A DNA stretch of 64,000 bases from Euleptes europaea (GCF_029931775.1 NC_079325.1:37860673-37924672); one strand, 5' to 3'. Shown: positions 48,322 through 60,369, counted from the stretch's first letter. Made by a program: numbers and translations. Notes: generated from the letters alone by a model not told the origin.

Positions 48322-48324
48322 GGT

Positions 48325-48950
48325 ACCTGGGGTGAAGGGCCTTCCATCATGTGCCATAATGTGACCCGTGAAGTGAGAAGAAGGGGTGGTAGACGTATGC
48401 CATATTCTCACCTGTGCAATTTTGGAAAGGGTGCCACTCCCTTCTTCTGGCTCTTCACCTGCTGGCCAGTGAGAAATCGCATAGAGAAGATGGACTTGCT
48501 GCTGCCACTCCATTCTGCGTGGCTGGAGAGGCAGCCACGTGCCCCAGGCAGAGCCAAAAATGACACTCAAGAAAGCAAAAGGATGAAAAGAGAGAGGGGG
48601 GGGGGCGCAGAGGGAATCAAGCGTCACTGACCTGAATCTCTCAGGAGAGAATGGCTCCCTTGAACCAGGGATTCCCCAAGTAGCACAGCAAGAGCAGAGC
48701 GAAAGAAGCCTCCAGGCTCAGCTTGCCATTAGAGATTATTCTGGCTGCTCTCTCTGCCAGCCAGGAAAATAAGAAGCGCCGGGTGGAGGGGGGGGGGAGA
48801 GAAGAGATTTTTGTGTTGCAGCAAATGATGCAAACTGGAGCAGCGCACAGTAGCCGGCCTTAAGCTAAAGAGGCTGTTCTTAAACTGGCCCCACTTGACT
48901 GCAGCCGCATCTTCCGTTCCTCTGGTTGTTCGCAGTGGGCTCGTAGGACC
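48325..48950. other. No feature recognised
   Basis: Contains G-runs near 48597 and 48790. No gene or repeat family could be supported. Confidence 0.35.
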
Positions 48951-48954
48951 TGGG

Positions 48955-49263
48955 CAGTATAAATACTTGGCATTTGCAAAGCACTAACAGGGTTCAGAGC
49001 ACTTCAGTCATTCTTACGACAGTCTTGTAAGGTGGGCCAGTATCCTCGCCCCAGAATACTGCAGATAGGAGGAGGAGGAGGAGGAGGAAGGAGGAGAAGA
49101 GCTGGTTTTTATATGTCAACTTTCTCCACTACTTAAGGGAGACTCAAACCAGCTTACAATCACCTTCCCTTCCCCTCCCCACAACAGACACCCTGTGAGG
49201 TAGGTGGGGCTGAGAGAGTGTGACTAGCCCAAGGTCACCCAACTGGCTTCATGTGTAGGAGTG
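48955..49263 (-). repeat. MIR-like fragment followed by a truncated SINE type C
   Basis: 48955-49060 has gcaaagcactaacagggttc and tcttgtaaggtgggccagta (MIR-like). 49065-49263 has a GGA-rich run, cttacaatcaccttcccttc and ggtaggtggggctgagagag, the complement of SINE C lacking its head. Confidence 0.7.
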
Positions 49264-49559
49264 CAGCAGCTGCTGAGTTCTGTTTGAGCTCTTGATAACC
49301 CGCTGCAAGGCAATCGTGTTTCTTTGCAGATCAATTCTGAAGCAACAGAAGAAGGATCCTCTTTGCTTTGAAAGGAATACTGGGCAGATGATGAGAAAGT
49401 CAACTAACATAGCAGGCAGAACAAAGCTTTCAGAAATGGGAGGACTGCACTGCAATCCTTAGTGTGAAAAGAGGTTGTAGAACAGTCCTTATATTCATGT
49501 GGGAAATGCTGAAGGGCCCCGAGTATAGGGGAATAAAAATCCTTTCTTGTTCCCTTATC

Positions 49560-49993
49560 TCAGGGTGCAGAGGATTGCTACAAGGATGATCAGGGGCCTG
49601 AAGACCAAGCCCTATGAGGAAAGGCTGAGGGACTTGGGAATTTCAGTCTGGAGAAGAGGAGGTTGAGGGGGGGACACGATGGCTCTCTTTAAGTATCTGA
49701 AGGGCTGTCACTTAGAGGAGGGCAGGGAGCTGTTCCTGTTGGCAGCAGAGGATAGAACTCGCAATAATGGATTTAAATTGCAAATGGAAAGGTACTGGCT
49801 GGATATTAGGAAAAACATTTTTACAGTAAGAGTTGTCTGACAGTGGTATCAAGTACCTAGGGAGGTGGTGAGCTCCCCCTCACTGGAGGCTGGACAAACA
49901 CGTGTCAGGGATGCTCTAGGGATGATCCTGCATTAAGCAGAGGGTTGGACTAGATGGCCTATATGGCCCCTTCCAACTCTATGACTCTATGAT
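49560..49993 (+). mobile_element. CR1 LINE 3' end
   Basis: ctatgaggaaaggctgaggg, gtttggagaag-type text, gatggctctctttaagtatc, aggttggact-type text and ttccaactctatgactctat follow the CR1 order to its tandem end. Confidence 0.85.
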
Positions 49994-49999
49994 ACACAG

Positions 50000-51145
50000 T
50001 TTATCGATGGTGCTCTTCAGATGTACCAGGTACTAAACAGGCTGTTCCTCACCTTGCCTAGGAGTTTACAAAATCCCTCCCACATAAACACACAGCTTTG
50101 ACTATCTTTATCTTTCCCTGCTGGTTTTAGGATGATTGCGACTGATTTTATAGCTGTTCTCTGATTCGTGCTTTTCTCATCACCTGGACCTTTACTTTAT
50201 TGCACATTTGTTGAAAACATCACCACTCAGCACTTCCTGTCTCTGCTCCCAACATGTCCAGCAACCAGATAAAAACAATGAAAATGCAAAATTCAAGAAA
50301 GACAAGACTAGAGAAACAAAACTTAAACTCAACCAGCAACATAAAAGCAGCATAAAGCTCACTGAAATAAAAGCAACACTAAACTACAGGGAGCAATATT
50401 TTGCGTGGCCACCAAAAATGTATACCGGGACAGAAAAGGTCCTATATATGCTGCTTATCTTCACTGAAGAGGGCATACACAGCAGGGGTTTAGAGGCAGA
50501 TCTTAGTGGATGGGCAGGTTTGTACAGGAATATGAGGATATCACGCCGTTGATTGATTGTCTGATTATCAGAAGCCACTCTGACAGCCCATATACTGGAA
50601 GTTGCAGAATATAAATATTTCAGATAAATGCAGCCCTAATAAATTGGAGCATTTCTGCCCCCACATGTCCATAGAAGCGCCCCTTCTTTTGCCTCTTCCG
50701 AAAGCAACCTAGGAAAGTTTTCCTTCAGGCAAACTGGGAACAAAAAGAAAAACCCCAAGGAGATTTCTACAGGCTTAAAAGAGAAGGAAATTAAAAAAGA
50801 CGTGGAAAGGGTGTGATTATACATTGCTAACTGCATTACGCTGCTTTGACCTTTTAGCAATAGGGCAGGTTCAATTAAAAAACAACAACACAGAACCAAA
50901 TGAATAAAAGAAGGAAGAAAAGGAAAACCTCCACGTCCGCTCCATCAACTGCTCAAATAGCTGCCCAGTCACCTGTAGCCAGTTGTCAGACAGGATTATT
51001 CCTGCTTGGGTGCATCTCCCTAGTGCGAACCTGCCAATTGGCTGTCCTTTATCCAGCCATCAAAGGCAGCAAGCAAAAACCTTCCGAAACAGGAAGAAAA
51101 GTGGATGGGGGAAGGGGGGAGAACGGTATATATTCAAATCCAATT
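50000..51145. other. No feature recognised
   Basis: AT-rich DNA with an A-rich, lysine-coding frame at 50208-50552 and overlapping minus frames. None is recognisable. Confidence 0.35.
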
Positions 51146-51158
51146 GCAGTGATGGAGT

Positions 51159-51280
51159 TCTTGTAGGTTGCCGCTGCTGGCAAAACGTCAGGAAAGAAAA
51201 TACCAAGACCACGGTCACACAGCCCGGACAACCTACAAGAACTGATGAAGTCTGACCGTGAAAGCCTTCGACAATATTTT
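51159..51280 (+). mobile_element. Single copy of the palindrome unit with 12-bp target duplication
   Basis: 122 bp related to the arms at 1144-1545 (cagcccggacaacctacaag, aactgatgaagtctg, gaaagccttcgacaat). GCAGTGATGGAG flanks it at about 51147-51158 and 51281-51292. A 12-bp duplication suits a retroposed element better than a hAT or mariner element. Confidence 0.8.
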
Positions 51281-51299
51281 GCAGTGATGGAGGTTTGAC

Positions 51300-51790
51300 T
51301 AATATTTTTAATTGGGTTATACAAGAGGAGGGGTTATTCTGCCTTAATCCCCCACCGCCTCCACAATTTCTGCACTGAGAAGAGCAGGATTTTGTCATCT
51401 GTACATTTTGTGGATTGCCTGTTTTGCATAATTTATTCTCCATTACTGGAGAAGGAGCTATTGAATCCCCCATCATTGGAAACCTTATACAGGCACTCCT
51501 GACTGAAGTTCACAAGGCTATTGGGCATGAACCCTAGTTCATACCCAATCCAATGTCAACACTGACCGTCCTTCCCCACCCACAGCCTTGACCTCCAATG
51601 GAAGGGGAAAGAAGAGAAAGAGAAGCTCCCGCCACCGTTCACACCCACCCCACTCAGGGGCTCTGGCAGCAGGCTCAAGTGGTGGCTGCACACACCCAAC
51701 TTTGTGTTAGCTGTGTGCCTGTCCCCTCTGGGGTGCAGGCTCAGAGGTGGCCACATGCACCGTCCCCTCTGGGGCTTGGGCAGCCAGACT
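51300..51790. other. No feature recognised
   Basis: No coding or repeat signature could be supported. Confidence 0.35.
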
Positions 51791-51794
51791 GGTG

Positions 51795-52630
51795 GAGGCA
51801 AAGACCTCTGTAGGGGCATACGAGTAGCCTTGCTGAATCAACTAAAAGGCCCATCTAGTGCACCCACCTCTGTCTCATATTCACCAACCAGGTGCCTCCA
51901 TAAAGCCCACAAGCAAAGATCCACGTAGCCATCATCACTGATGCATGTGGATGGACTTCTCTTCCATAAACCTGCCTAACCCTCCTTTTTAAAGCCATTT
52001 TGCTACATCTACCCATTCTGCATATTAATTACTTACTGAGTGAAGAAGTCAGATCATGACAGGGAGGGCAAATTGGCCATCTTCTGGGCATGGAGTAGGG
52101 GTCACTGGGGGTGTGGAGGGGGAGGTACTTGCCAATTTCCTGCATTGTGTAGGGGGTTGGACTAAAGAAAGGACTTAGAATCATAGTGTTGGAAGGGACT
52201 ACCAGGGTCATCCTTTCTTTTGCCTGTCTTGAATCTACTGCCCATTACCTTTACCAGGAAATCCTAGGCTCTACTCTTCTGGGAGAAGAGGGGTGGAACT
52301 CTAACTACTTTTTCCTCATCATGCATAATCGGATACACCCACATCATGGGCATGGAGCAGGGGTCACTGGAGGGGTGGGAGGGGAGGTAGTTGTAAATTT
52401 CCTGCATTGTGTAGGGGGTTGGACTAGATGACCCTGGTTGTCCCTTCCAACTCCATGATTCTAAGTCCTTCTTTTGCCTGTCCTGAATCTACTGCCCACC
52501 AGGCAGAATCTACCTTTACCAGGAAATCCTAGGTTCTAGTCTTCTGGGAGAATGGGCGTGTGTGTGTGGAGGAACTCTAACCACTTTTTTCTCATCATGC
52601 ATAATCGGATACACCCACATCATGTTCCCC
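51795..52630. repeat. CR1-like fragments with an internal tandem duplication
   Basis: The minus-oriented CR1-like piece 51800-52050 is followed by a plus-oriented CR1 3' end (52060-52190). The block tcttttgcctgtc..gaatctactgccc through ataatcggatacacccacatcatg then occurs twice, at 52208-52345 and 52468-52624, with a second CR1 end (52346-52465) between. Confidence 0.75.
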
Positions 52631-53126
52631 CACACCTTAGTCATCTTTGCTTCTAAACTTCAAAGCCCAACATGCTTCCATCCCTTTGATCATTTGGGCA
52701 GCCTTTTGTTTTTTGGTTGCCCAGCCCCCAAACCACTTTTGAACTTGAGGGCTCAAGCCCTGGAACGCATGAAGCCACAAGGCAGACAATGCTCCAGAGC
52801 ACCAGCAGAGCACCTTTCCCTTGACACCACCAAGTAACCCTTTGACGACGCTCACACTTCTGGAACTAGAGAGAAAGGCTTTCTGGTGGATCAGCTTCCA
52901 GGCCCCTTGCCTATTTTTTTTTTTAAAGAAACAAGAACTTGGCAACCACCTAGATTGGCGAAAGAGCATGCTTTAGCTGAACGAAGTGTACTCTTAGCCC
53001 TCCCCTGGTCTCGAGAGCAGCATCACAAGTGCATGTTTACACATGGAGCTGCTACACAGCACAGGGACCTGGCAATGAACAAGTTAAAGCTTGTTCCTGA
53101 CCACAGGGCTGCAGCGCAGCAGGAAC

Positions 53127-53342
53127 TAGGGTTGGAAATCTCCTGGCAGGGCCTGGAGACCTCCTAAAATTACAACAACTGATCTCCAGACTATGATCAA
53201 CTCACCAGGAGAAAATGGATGCTCTGGAGGGTGGACTTTATGGTTATAGCCCACAGAGGTCCCTCAACTCCCCAAATCCTACCCTCCTCCAGCTTCACCC
53301 CCAAGTCTCCAGGAATTTCCCAACCCAGAGTTGGCAACCCTA
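53127..53342. mobile_element. Older relative of the hAT-type MITE
   Basis: Ends tagggttgg and ttggcaaccct. Flanks GCAGGAAC (53119-53126) and GCAGAAAC (53343-53350) agree at 7 of 8 bases. The interior is a diverged version of copies 1-6. Confidence 0.8.
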
Positions 53343-53344
53343 GC

Positions 53345-54105
53345 AGAAACATGGCCTTTCCGCCAGCCAGGACTCACAGAACAAGTAGCCCTCCTGGGAA
53401 TGCTTTCCCCAAATACAACCTACGGGCATGGGGAAGGGTGTCTGGGAGCAGGTCCACCTTCATCGCAGGAGCCATCCCGGACTTACCCGTGAGGTGGTTG
53501 CTCAGAGACCCACTAGGAGAGAAGAGAAACCTGTCCCGACAGAAACGACAAGGATTGCCACAGAAGCAGCAACAGAGTTCGGGCTCTTTGAGGCCTAATG
53601 CAGCTGCTGCCCATAGTTGTCAGCAGTTTAGCCAAGCCAGAGCAATGGGAGATGGCTGGGCTGGCTCTGCAGGCTGCACAGGAGACCCAGCAAAGCGGAG
53701 GAGGAATCAGGTGCTGTAAACCCTTTCCAGTTGGGAGACTCCGCAAGCCCCACACAGGGAAGAAAGGGAAGCAGTGAAAGAGGGCAGAGGCACCCCTGAG
53801 CCCCACAGCGGGTTAAAAAATCCAGATGGCCAGCAGCTGTTAGTGCCAAAAACAATGAGCTTTGCTATTGGCACCGACATAAGTCAGGAAACAGGCTTGT
53901 CCTCATTGGTCATCTCCCCAGCTCCTGGGATTTATGAAGTTTTTGCACTCCTGGGCATCAGATTTGTTCAGTGAGATCAAACCCTGTCACTTTTTAAAAT
54001 CCCCCTCTCTCCAGAGGCATTGAGTCCATTTACCTCAGGAGGAAGTCTCAATTCAGAGTTCACGCGGACCGTCTGCCTTTGTTCATGGGTGAGGGAAAGT
54101 CCTAC
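53345..54105. other. No feature recognised
   Basis: An open plus frame (53219-53719) starts inside the MITE and is not a gene candidate. Nothing else was seen. Confidence 0.35.
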
Positions 54106-54109
54106 CTAT

Positions 54110-54736
54110 GATCACCAACTCTGCGTTGGGAAATGCTTGGCGATTTGGAGGAGGGTGGAGATTGGGGAGAGGAAGGAGCTCAGCGGGGATGTGATGTGTC
54201 AGCGAGGGCACCCAGTCGGGCCCGGATAGCAAACTTTGTGTTCTCCCCCCCCCCCCGCCCGGACTCATGGGAAAGTACCTTCAGTTTGGGAGGAAGGTGT
54301 TAAGGCCGGAGGCACAGATGCTTCCACTTCAAAGCAAGCCTTCCTATTGTAAATCTGCTATCTATTCTCAAGGTGTTTTTCTGCCGGAACCCTGGCATCT
54401 CTTGAAGTTTGAAAACTCTGATGTTTTGCATTTCAAAGCCATTACGTGTAATCAATTCTAGTGTGTGTCCCCTATAAAGATGACCTGTAGTTTCTCCATC
54501 TTTATTCTGACCTGAAGTTCGTTTAGACATGCTGAACCCGTTTGCTTTCTTAATAAAACTTTTAAACTCTCTGCAACGCCTGGAGTGAAGTTTACTATTA
54601 CTGATGCAACGAGGTACCGAAGTCTCACATGATGCCATAGAGCCCGCGCTCTGAAGCTGCCATTTTCTCCAAGAGAACTGATCTCTGCAATCTGGAGATC
54701 AGTTGTCAGACCCCACCTGTAGGTTGGCAACGCTTA
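54110..54736. repeat. MITE-like repeat interrupted by a solo LTR
   Basis: The left part (tttggaggagggtggagatt) is at 54110-54196 and the right part (gctgccattttctccaagag, ctgtaggttggcaacgctt) at 54635-54736. Both belong to the diverged MITE family seen at 56232. Confidence 0.65.
54197..54629. mobile_element. Solo LTR of an endogenous retrovirus (fossil)
   Basis: 433 bp beginning TGTCAGCG and ending TCTCACA, flanked by the 5-bp duplication TGATG (54192-54196 and 54630-54634). It has a TATA-like tataaag near 54474 and an aataaa near 54552, as in a plus-oriented LTR. No internal viral region is present, so it is the usual relic left after recombination between two LTRs. Gammaretrovirus-like ends suggest class I, but this is not certain. 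The intact duplication suggests moderate age. Confidence 0.75.
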
Positions 54737-54739
54737 AAG

Positions 54740-55205
54740 GCACTCTGGCTGCTGAGGAGTATTTTTCATGGTGATATACTCCTTAATCTTGATTTCTTTC
54801 AAGAAGGGGCATCATTGGGAAACATTTGTGAAGAATTTTACAGGAACGGTTGTGAGCAGGAGAAATCAAGACAGAATTGGACACAGAAGAACGGAAGGGG
54901 GAAGCATACTTTTTCCTGGTTTTGGGGGTGGGGGTTGAATGTGTGTGTGAGAGAGGGAAAACCAGGGCCATGCCAGTCCTAGATGCTGAGGCCCTGCTGC
55001 CAACTGGAGGTGCTGGCTCATCTCCCACTGCCCAGTGTGAGCAGGGCCTGGCAGAATCAGAGGGCAAGCGGGCCCAATGCCTTCTCTAGGCACTCCTCCC
55101 AAGCAGCAAGTTCCCATTGGAGGGCCAGCTCCCATTTCTTGCAAAAAGTGCTGCAGAGCACACATTCCTTTGTGGTTTCTCCTAGATTCGCCACAGGAAT
55201 CATAC
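54740..55205. other. No feature recognised
   Basis: Unique-looking sequence. Overlapping short frames on both strands are unrecognised. Confidence 0.35.
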
Positions 55206-55211
55206 ACTAAA

Positions 55212-55497
55212 AGGAGTATGAAGAAAAGTTGGTTTATTGCTGACTTTCTCTACCACTTAAGGGAGAATCAAGCTGGCTTACAATCACCTTCCCTTCCCCT
55301 CCCCACAACAGACACCCTGTGAGGTAGGTAGGGCTGAGAGAGTTCGGACAGAACTGTGACTGGCCCAAGGCCAGCCAGCTGGCTTCATGTGCAGGAGTGG
55401 GGGAGCGAACCCGGTTCCCCAGATTAGCATCCGGCGCTCACATGGAGGAGTGGGGAATCAAACCTGGTTCTCCAGATCAGAGCCCATCGCTCCAATG
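55212..55497 (-). repeat. SINE type C copy
   Basis: Complement: tttctctaccacttaaggga, cttacaatcaccttcccttc and tggttctccagatcagagcc, with a duplicated head segment as in the 18.7-kb copy. Confidence 0.85.
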
Positions 55498-55499
55498 AG

Positions 55500-56230
55500 G
55501 TCATTCCCTTCCATGGTAGTCATGATCGGGGGAAACTGGATGCAGCAGGGGTGGGGTGAGAGAAGGGAGCCCAGAAGAGTGGGTCCATGGAGAGCCTCAG
55601 GGGCCCATAAGAATGTGCTCTCAGGGGCCCATAAGAATGTGCAGCCAGCCAGAGCATGGGGAAGATTCCATCATGCTGTGTGTGTTTAAAGCAGGGGTCT
55701 TTAACAGGTTGCTCTTGAGCTAATGGTAGCTCACTGGCTCATGCATCCCCTAGAAGACCCAGGAAAATATTGGAAACAGATCTACTCTTTTCTTTTTCTT
55801 TTTTTAAGCTTGTATTCTATGGGGGCTTTTCTCTGTGCCACTGGCTGATAGCTTTATGTCTTGTGTTCTTCCTATTCTATCTTCTGTTTCTAGGACTGAA
55901 CAATACTTGGTAACACACAGGGTGGGGGGGGGGAAGTAGCTCTGGTTATCTTTCGTTACTCAGGAGTCACTTCCATTGAAGCAAAGGTTGGTATAAAGCT
56001 TCCATTTGCAGCTCCTCTGTGCTCCATGATGCTAGGATGGAGGGAGGAGGGCTGTGCTTGGAGGCCAAGATGATCCTTAAGCAGCTAGGACTGGAGGGTT
56101 AACTGAGCACAATGAGGAAATGCCTTGGAAACCTCACAGCATGTCCAGTTCACACTGAACAGGCTGAGCTACAGGCAGCACAAGCTGAGCTGAACTCCTA
56201 GGCAAGCTTATGAAAACATAAGAATGTGCT
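55500..56230. other. Mostly unannotated, with a short direct repeat
   Basis: ctcaggggcccataagaatg occurs twice in tandem at about 55597-55641. No other structure was recognised. Confidence 0.45.
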
Positions 56231-56231
56231 A

Positions 56232-56445
56232 TGGCTGCCGACTCCAGGTTGGGAAATTCCCGGAGGTTTAAAGGAGCAGACTGGGGAGGGCAGATTTTGG
56301 TGAGGGGAGGGACTTCAGAGAGGTGTAAAGCTAAACAGCCCCCCCTTTCAAAACTGTCATTTTCTCCAAAGAAACTGATCTTTGTAGTCTGGAGAGGAGT
56401 TGTAATTCCAGATCCCCAGCCCCCACCTGGAGGTTGGCAATCCTA
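56232..56445. repeat. Diverged MITE relative
   Basis: ggttgggaaattcccggagg, then tttggtgaggggagggactt and ggaggttggcaatcctag. No target duplication was identified. Confidence 0.65.
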
Positions 56446-56447
56446 GA

Positions 56448-56660
56448 AAGCACCCAACTGGGATCAGGCCCAGGACCCAGCCTCCTGTGTCAACAAGATA
56501 CCCTTTCTAAGCAAAGTGCACAAACAAGGCAAGATGAAGGCAAAAATCTTCCACTGTTGTGTGTCCCAAGTACCTGCTACTTGCAGGTATACTGCCACTG
56601 AACCTGGAGGTTCCATTTAGCTATCCTAGGTACAGCTAGAACAACTCTGGATGAATTTGA
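56448..56660 (-). mobile_element. CR1-like LINE fragment
   Basis: The segments gatcaggcccaggacccagc and tggaggttccatttagctat match the CR1-like cluster at 43.5-44.3 kb. Confidence 0.6.
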
Positions 56661-56664
56661 CTCA

Positions 56665-57370
56665 TCTTTTCATAAAAAGCTAGAGGCTCCTGCAGCTCTG
56701 TAAGAACAGATCCCCCCCCCCTTCAAAAACACTGCATCCAATCCAGCTGTGCTCAGAATGAGAGGTAGACTTCAGTGGGCCCCTTAAAAGATCTGGGCCT
56801 CAGCAAACGCCTAGCCATACATACACTGTGAACATACCCTGAAGCAAAATACCCAAGAGGATTTCACACCCAAGACCCTCTAATTGTAACAGGTGAAGTG
56901 GCTCACAGAGGAAGCAGGTGTGTGTGTGTGGGTGTCTTCCCCCCCCCCCCACGTTTCACATACTCCACAAAGCCTACTCAGGTCAGTAACTGGGTGTGTG
57001 TGGGGGAAGGTGGCCAAGCGCATGGGCAGATTATCTCAAAGTGCTGCTGCAGCCTTCTGCCAATTGGAACCAGGGCCAGAGCTGGCACCAAGCAGGTAAC
57101 CTGCTGTGCCACAGTCCTGCTTGAGAGCACACATTTCACCTGTGCCTGGTTCTGCGTACACAAAATTCAAGATATTTCTACCTTTTCTCCCCTCTCCCGC
57201 AATGTCTTTTTCATGTCCCAGCTTAAGGAGATGGAGAACTTAAAAAAGAAAACCTTTAATCTTGTCAATCCGAAATCACAAGCACAGAAAAAGGAGAATG
57301 GGGCATGTTGGAACACTTCTAAGGTTACCGACCGCCACAGAGGAAAACATGCTGTCCCTTAGGGCATTTC
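56665..57370. other. No feature recognised
   Basis: A C-run near 56940 and short tg runs. Open frames are unrecognised. Confidence 0.35.
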
Positions 57371-57374
57371 TCTC

Positions 57375-57520
57375 CAGGCCTGTTAGCAACCCTAACTCTG
57401 ACTGGCAACCGTTCATCAGGGTCTCAAGCAGAAAAAGGTCTCAGGCAGAACACAGATGATGGCAAGGATTGAACCCGGAACCCTGTGCATGCAAAGCATA
57501 AGGTGCGAGAAAGACACCTC
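57375..57520 (-). repeat. SINE type A fragment
   Basis: Complement: ctggcaaccgttcatcaggg, gatggcaaggattgaacccg and gaaccctgtgcatgcaaagc. Confidence 0.6.
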
Positions 57521-57599
57521 ATAAATCCCACCCGGCCATGGTACAAGAACTTGATAGAAAAAGAGACGTTCTTCTGACAGACATCTCACTTTCATGTGC

Positions 57600-57890
57600 T
57601 GTAGTAGTTAAGAGTGGTGGAATCTGATCTGGAGAACCGGGTTTGATTCCCCACTCCTCCACATGAGCGGCAGAGGCTAATCTGGTAAACTGGATTTGTT
57701 TCCCCGCTCCTACACACGAAGTCAGCTGGGTGACCTTGGGCAAGTTACAGCTCTGTTAGAGCTCTCTCAGCCCCACCTACCTCACAGGGTGTCTGTTGTG
57801 GGGAGGGGGAAGGAAGGTGATTGCAAGCCGGTTTTAGTCTCCTTTAAGTGGTAGAGAAAGTCGGTGTATAAAAAACCAACTCTTCTTCTT
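57600..57890 (+). repeat. SINE type C copy, full length
   Basis: The head gtagtagttaagagtggtgg, gaaccgggtttgattccc (box B), then cttgggcaagttacagctct, and a tail ending accaactcttcttctt. It is the best plus-strand example of the family. Confidence 0.85.
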
Positions 57891-57894
57891 GCTG

Positions 57895-58895
57895 TCCCTC
57901 AACTCCCCACCCCGCTTGCTCACTCACATTAGGACTACCAGCTTGATAGGACCGGTGGCCATTGCAGCTGTGCCTTGACCTGCAGCTATTAGCAAGGGGA
58001 TCATTCTCCTCTGCATGGTGTGAACAGCTTCAGCCACCATAACACTTCAGCAGGCTGGTTTCTCTGCACAAAATGTGGATAATGGCCCAAGAGCAGGCCA
58101 GGATGTGTTTGACCATGGTCAGCTAGTAGGGCTGCCAACTACCATACAGCTTTTGCTTCTTGGTATCACCAGGTTGGGTTTTATTTTATTTTTTGTTGAA
58201 GAGGCAATGAAAGAAAACAGTCTAAGCTCTGGGTGCCCGAATTTTTGCACCACATCATTCCCTGCTGAGACGGGGCCGGCGTTCCGGTAAGCGAGGGCTT
58301 GTTTGGTACATCAGCTTCCCCCAGGGCACCAGCTCCCAGCAGCATTGGGTTGCAGCAGATCACAGCGACTAGGAACAACAGCCAGAGAGTCTGCCTTATG
58401 CTTGCACTTTGACACAGTAGAAGTCAGATTTATTAAAGCCCCAAGCACATTACAACCTAGGGGTGCATATGCATCTACGTACAGACCATTCCTAATTGCC
58501 CCTTCACAGTTTACAAGCAGGGATTCTGTAATTCTGGGGAGGGGAGGGTACACATACAAAGATGGCACCTGGATGGGAAAATGCCCCCTTCACAAACTGA
58601 ATAATTTTAGTGGGGTAAGGGTTGTTTTATGGCCCAGGTGCTACTTTTGTTTACAGAGAGGAAACTGTAAGCAGTAAGAGGATATATTTTATAAACACTG
58701 CGAAGTAAAGGTGATAATGCCCTAAAAGGGAAAAGTTGTACAGCCTACTTCTCTATGCATTCTGCCAAAATAAAGTGTGTGTGTTTGGGGGGGGGGGGTA
58801 CCCTGATGGGTTTACAAATCCAGGATTACTTTTCTCTATTACTTCCAAGAAAAATCTTCAGCTCTAGAAATTCTGGAATCAAAGTTGTGGGAGGG
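57895..58895. other. No feature recognised
   Basis: A G-run near 58788. Open frames on both strands are unrecognised. Confidence 0.35.
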
Positions 58896-58899
58896 TTGT

Positions 58900-59165
58900 T
58901 GTTTTTTTGCTGTCAAGTCACAGCTGACTTATGGCGACCCTGTAAGGTTTTTAAGGCAGGAGACTCAGAGGTGGCTTGCCATTGCCTGCCTTCGTGTCAT
59001 GCCCCTGGTATTCCTTGGAGGTCTCCCATTCAAATACTTGCCAGGGTCGAGACTGCGAGTGCATGACTGGCCCAAGGTCACCCAGCAAGTTTCCATGGCA
59101 GAGTGAGGATTTGAACTTGGGTTTCCCAGATCCTAGTCTGACACCTTAACCACTACACCACACCA
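58900..59165 (-). repeat. Composite SINE with BovB-like tail
   Basis: The complement reads tRNA-like head (accactacaccacacc as printed), a 5S-like middle (cttggaggtctcccattcaa, atacttgccagggt) and a tail complement ctgtcaagtcacagctgact. Confidence 0.75.
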
Positions 59166-59338
59166 CCATTTAATCAACAGATATCCAGATTAAGAGCTGT
59201 CTGAAGGCACAAGGTAGAGTGACAAAGACACACAGCGTTTTTATGGATTACAAATTCAGAGAAACCCTTAAACTTGAGCCCAGCAGCACCTTGGAGAGCA
59301 ACGGGAGTTTCATGATGTTGTGAAGAATGCTTGCAAAG

Positions 59339-60039
59339 CAGGGGTGGGGAACGTCAGGCCTGGGGGCTGTTAAAGGCCCGCGAAATCATTTGGTCTGGCC
59401 CTTTGTGGGTCCTGGCAGATCTCTAGCTCAGAAGGCTCTAAGACTGGCGATCCGCCCCCTGTCGCGGACAGGAATAGCCTCTATTGTTTTGCCGACAAAA
59501 GGAACCTTTCCCCCCCCCTTGCAGAAGAGTCGTTAGCTATGGAGCTGCTAGGACCGCCCAAGAAACTGTGTCAACCCTTTCCCACCCTGGCCGTGGAGAA
59601 ACGTATTCCCTCTGTACTACAAGAGGGCTGGGGATAGAAATGGCGACAATGGAGGGGTTAAAGGGGGCAGGGCCAGAATGCGCACGCGGGGGGGGGGGGT
59701 TCTTTGCCAATGTGTCATTTCATCCCTGCAGGTGGAGGTAGTAGGAGCTGGCTGTAGAATCCGGCCCGGACCATGCGGAGCAGGAGCAACTCCGACGTGT
59801 GACTGGACAGCTATGCCTGGCTGGTGCAACAGACCATCCTGTGCCACCAGGTGGACAAGTGCGCCACGAATTGGATGCCTGCCTGCTTGCCTGTGCCAGG
59901 GTGGGGGGGGTGTCATCTGGGGCAGCTGCCTGCTCTGGGCTTGGTCAGCTAATTTTTAAGTTGATAATTTTGTATGGCCCGCGAATGATGTTATAAATAT
60001 CCAAATAGCCCTTGGCTGAAAAAAGGTTACCCACCACTG
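59339..60039. mobile_element. Non-autonomous hAT element, 701 bp
   Basis: The ends caggggtggggaacgt and ggttacccaccactg are imperfect inverted repeats. TTGCAAAG and TTGTAAAG flank it (7 of 8). The interior has ggcccgcgaaatcatttggt at one end and tatggcccgcgaatgatgtt at the other. It has no transposase frame. Confidence 0.85.
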
Positions 60040-60214
60040 TTGTAAAGGATGCAAAGGTACAATGCATATTGTGATCAGCTTGATTAGAGCAGAAGGGAAA
60101 TGCTTGTGAGCAGAAAATTAGCATCTGCAGTGAGATAAGAATCCTGTGTCCCTATTCAGCCTTGGGTGGGTCCATTATTTTGAACTTGTGAATTCACCTC
60201 CCACCTTCTGACTA

Positions 60215-60365
60215 GGATAAAAGGACACAGATCTACTCATGTCTGAGGAAGGGAGCTTTGACTCTCGAAAGCTTATACCCTGAAAATCTTGATGGTCTCT
60301 AAGGTGCCACTGGACCCAAATCTAACCATTCTACTGCAGACCAATACAACTAACCCTCTGAAACT
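60215..60365. repeat. Copy of family R, older variant
   Basis: gtctgaggaagggagctttg, ctctcgaaagcttataccct and ctctaaggtgccactggacc correspond to the right arm of the 17.1-kb palindrome. Confidence 0.65.
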
Positions 60366-60369
60366 AGAT

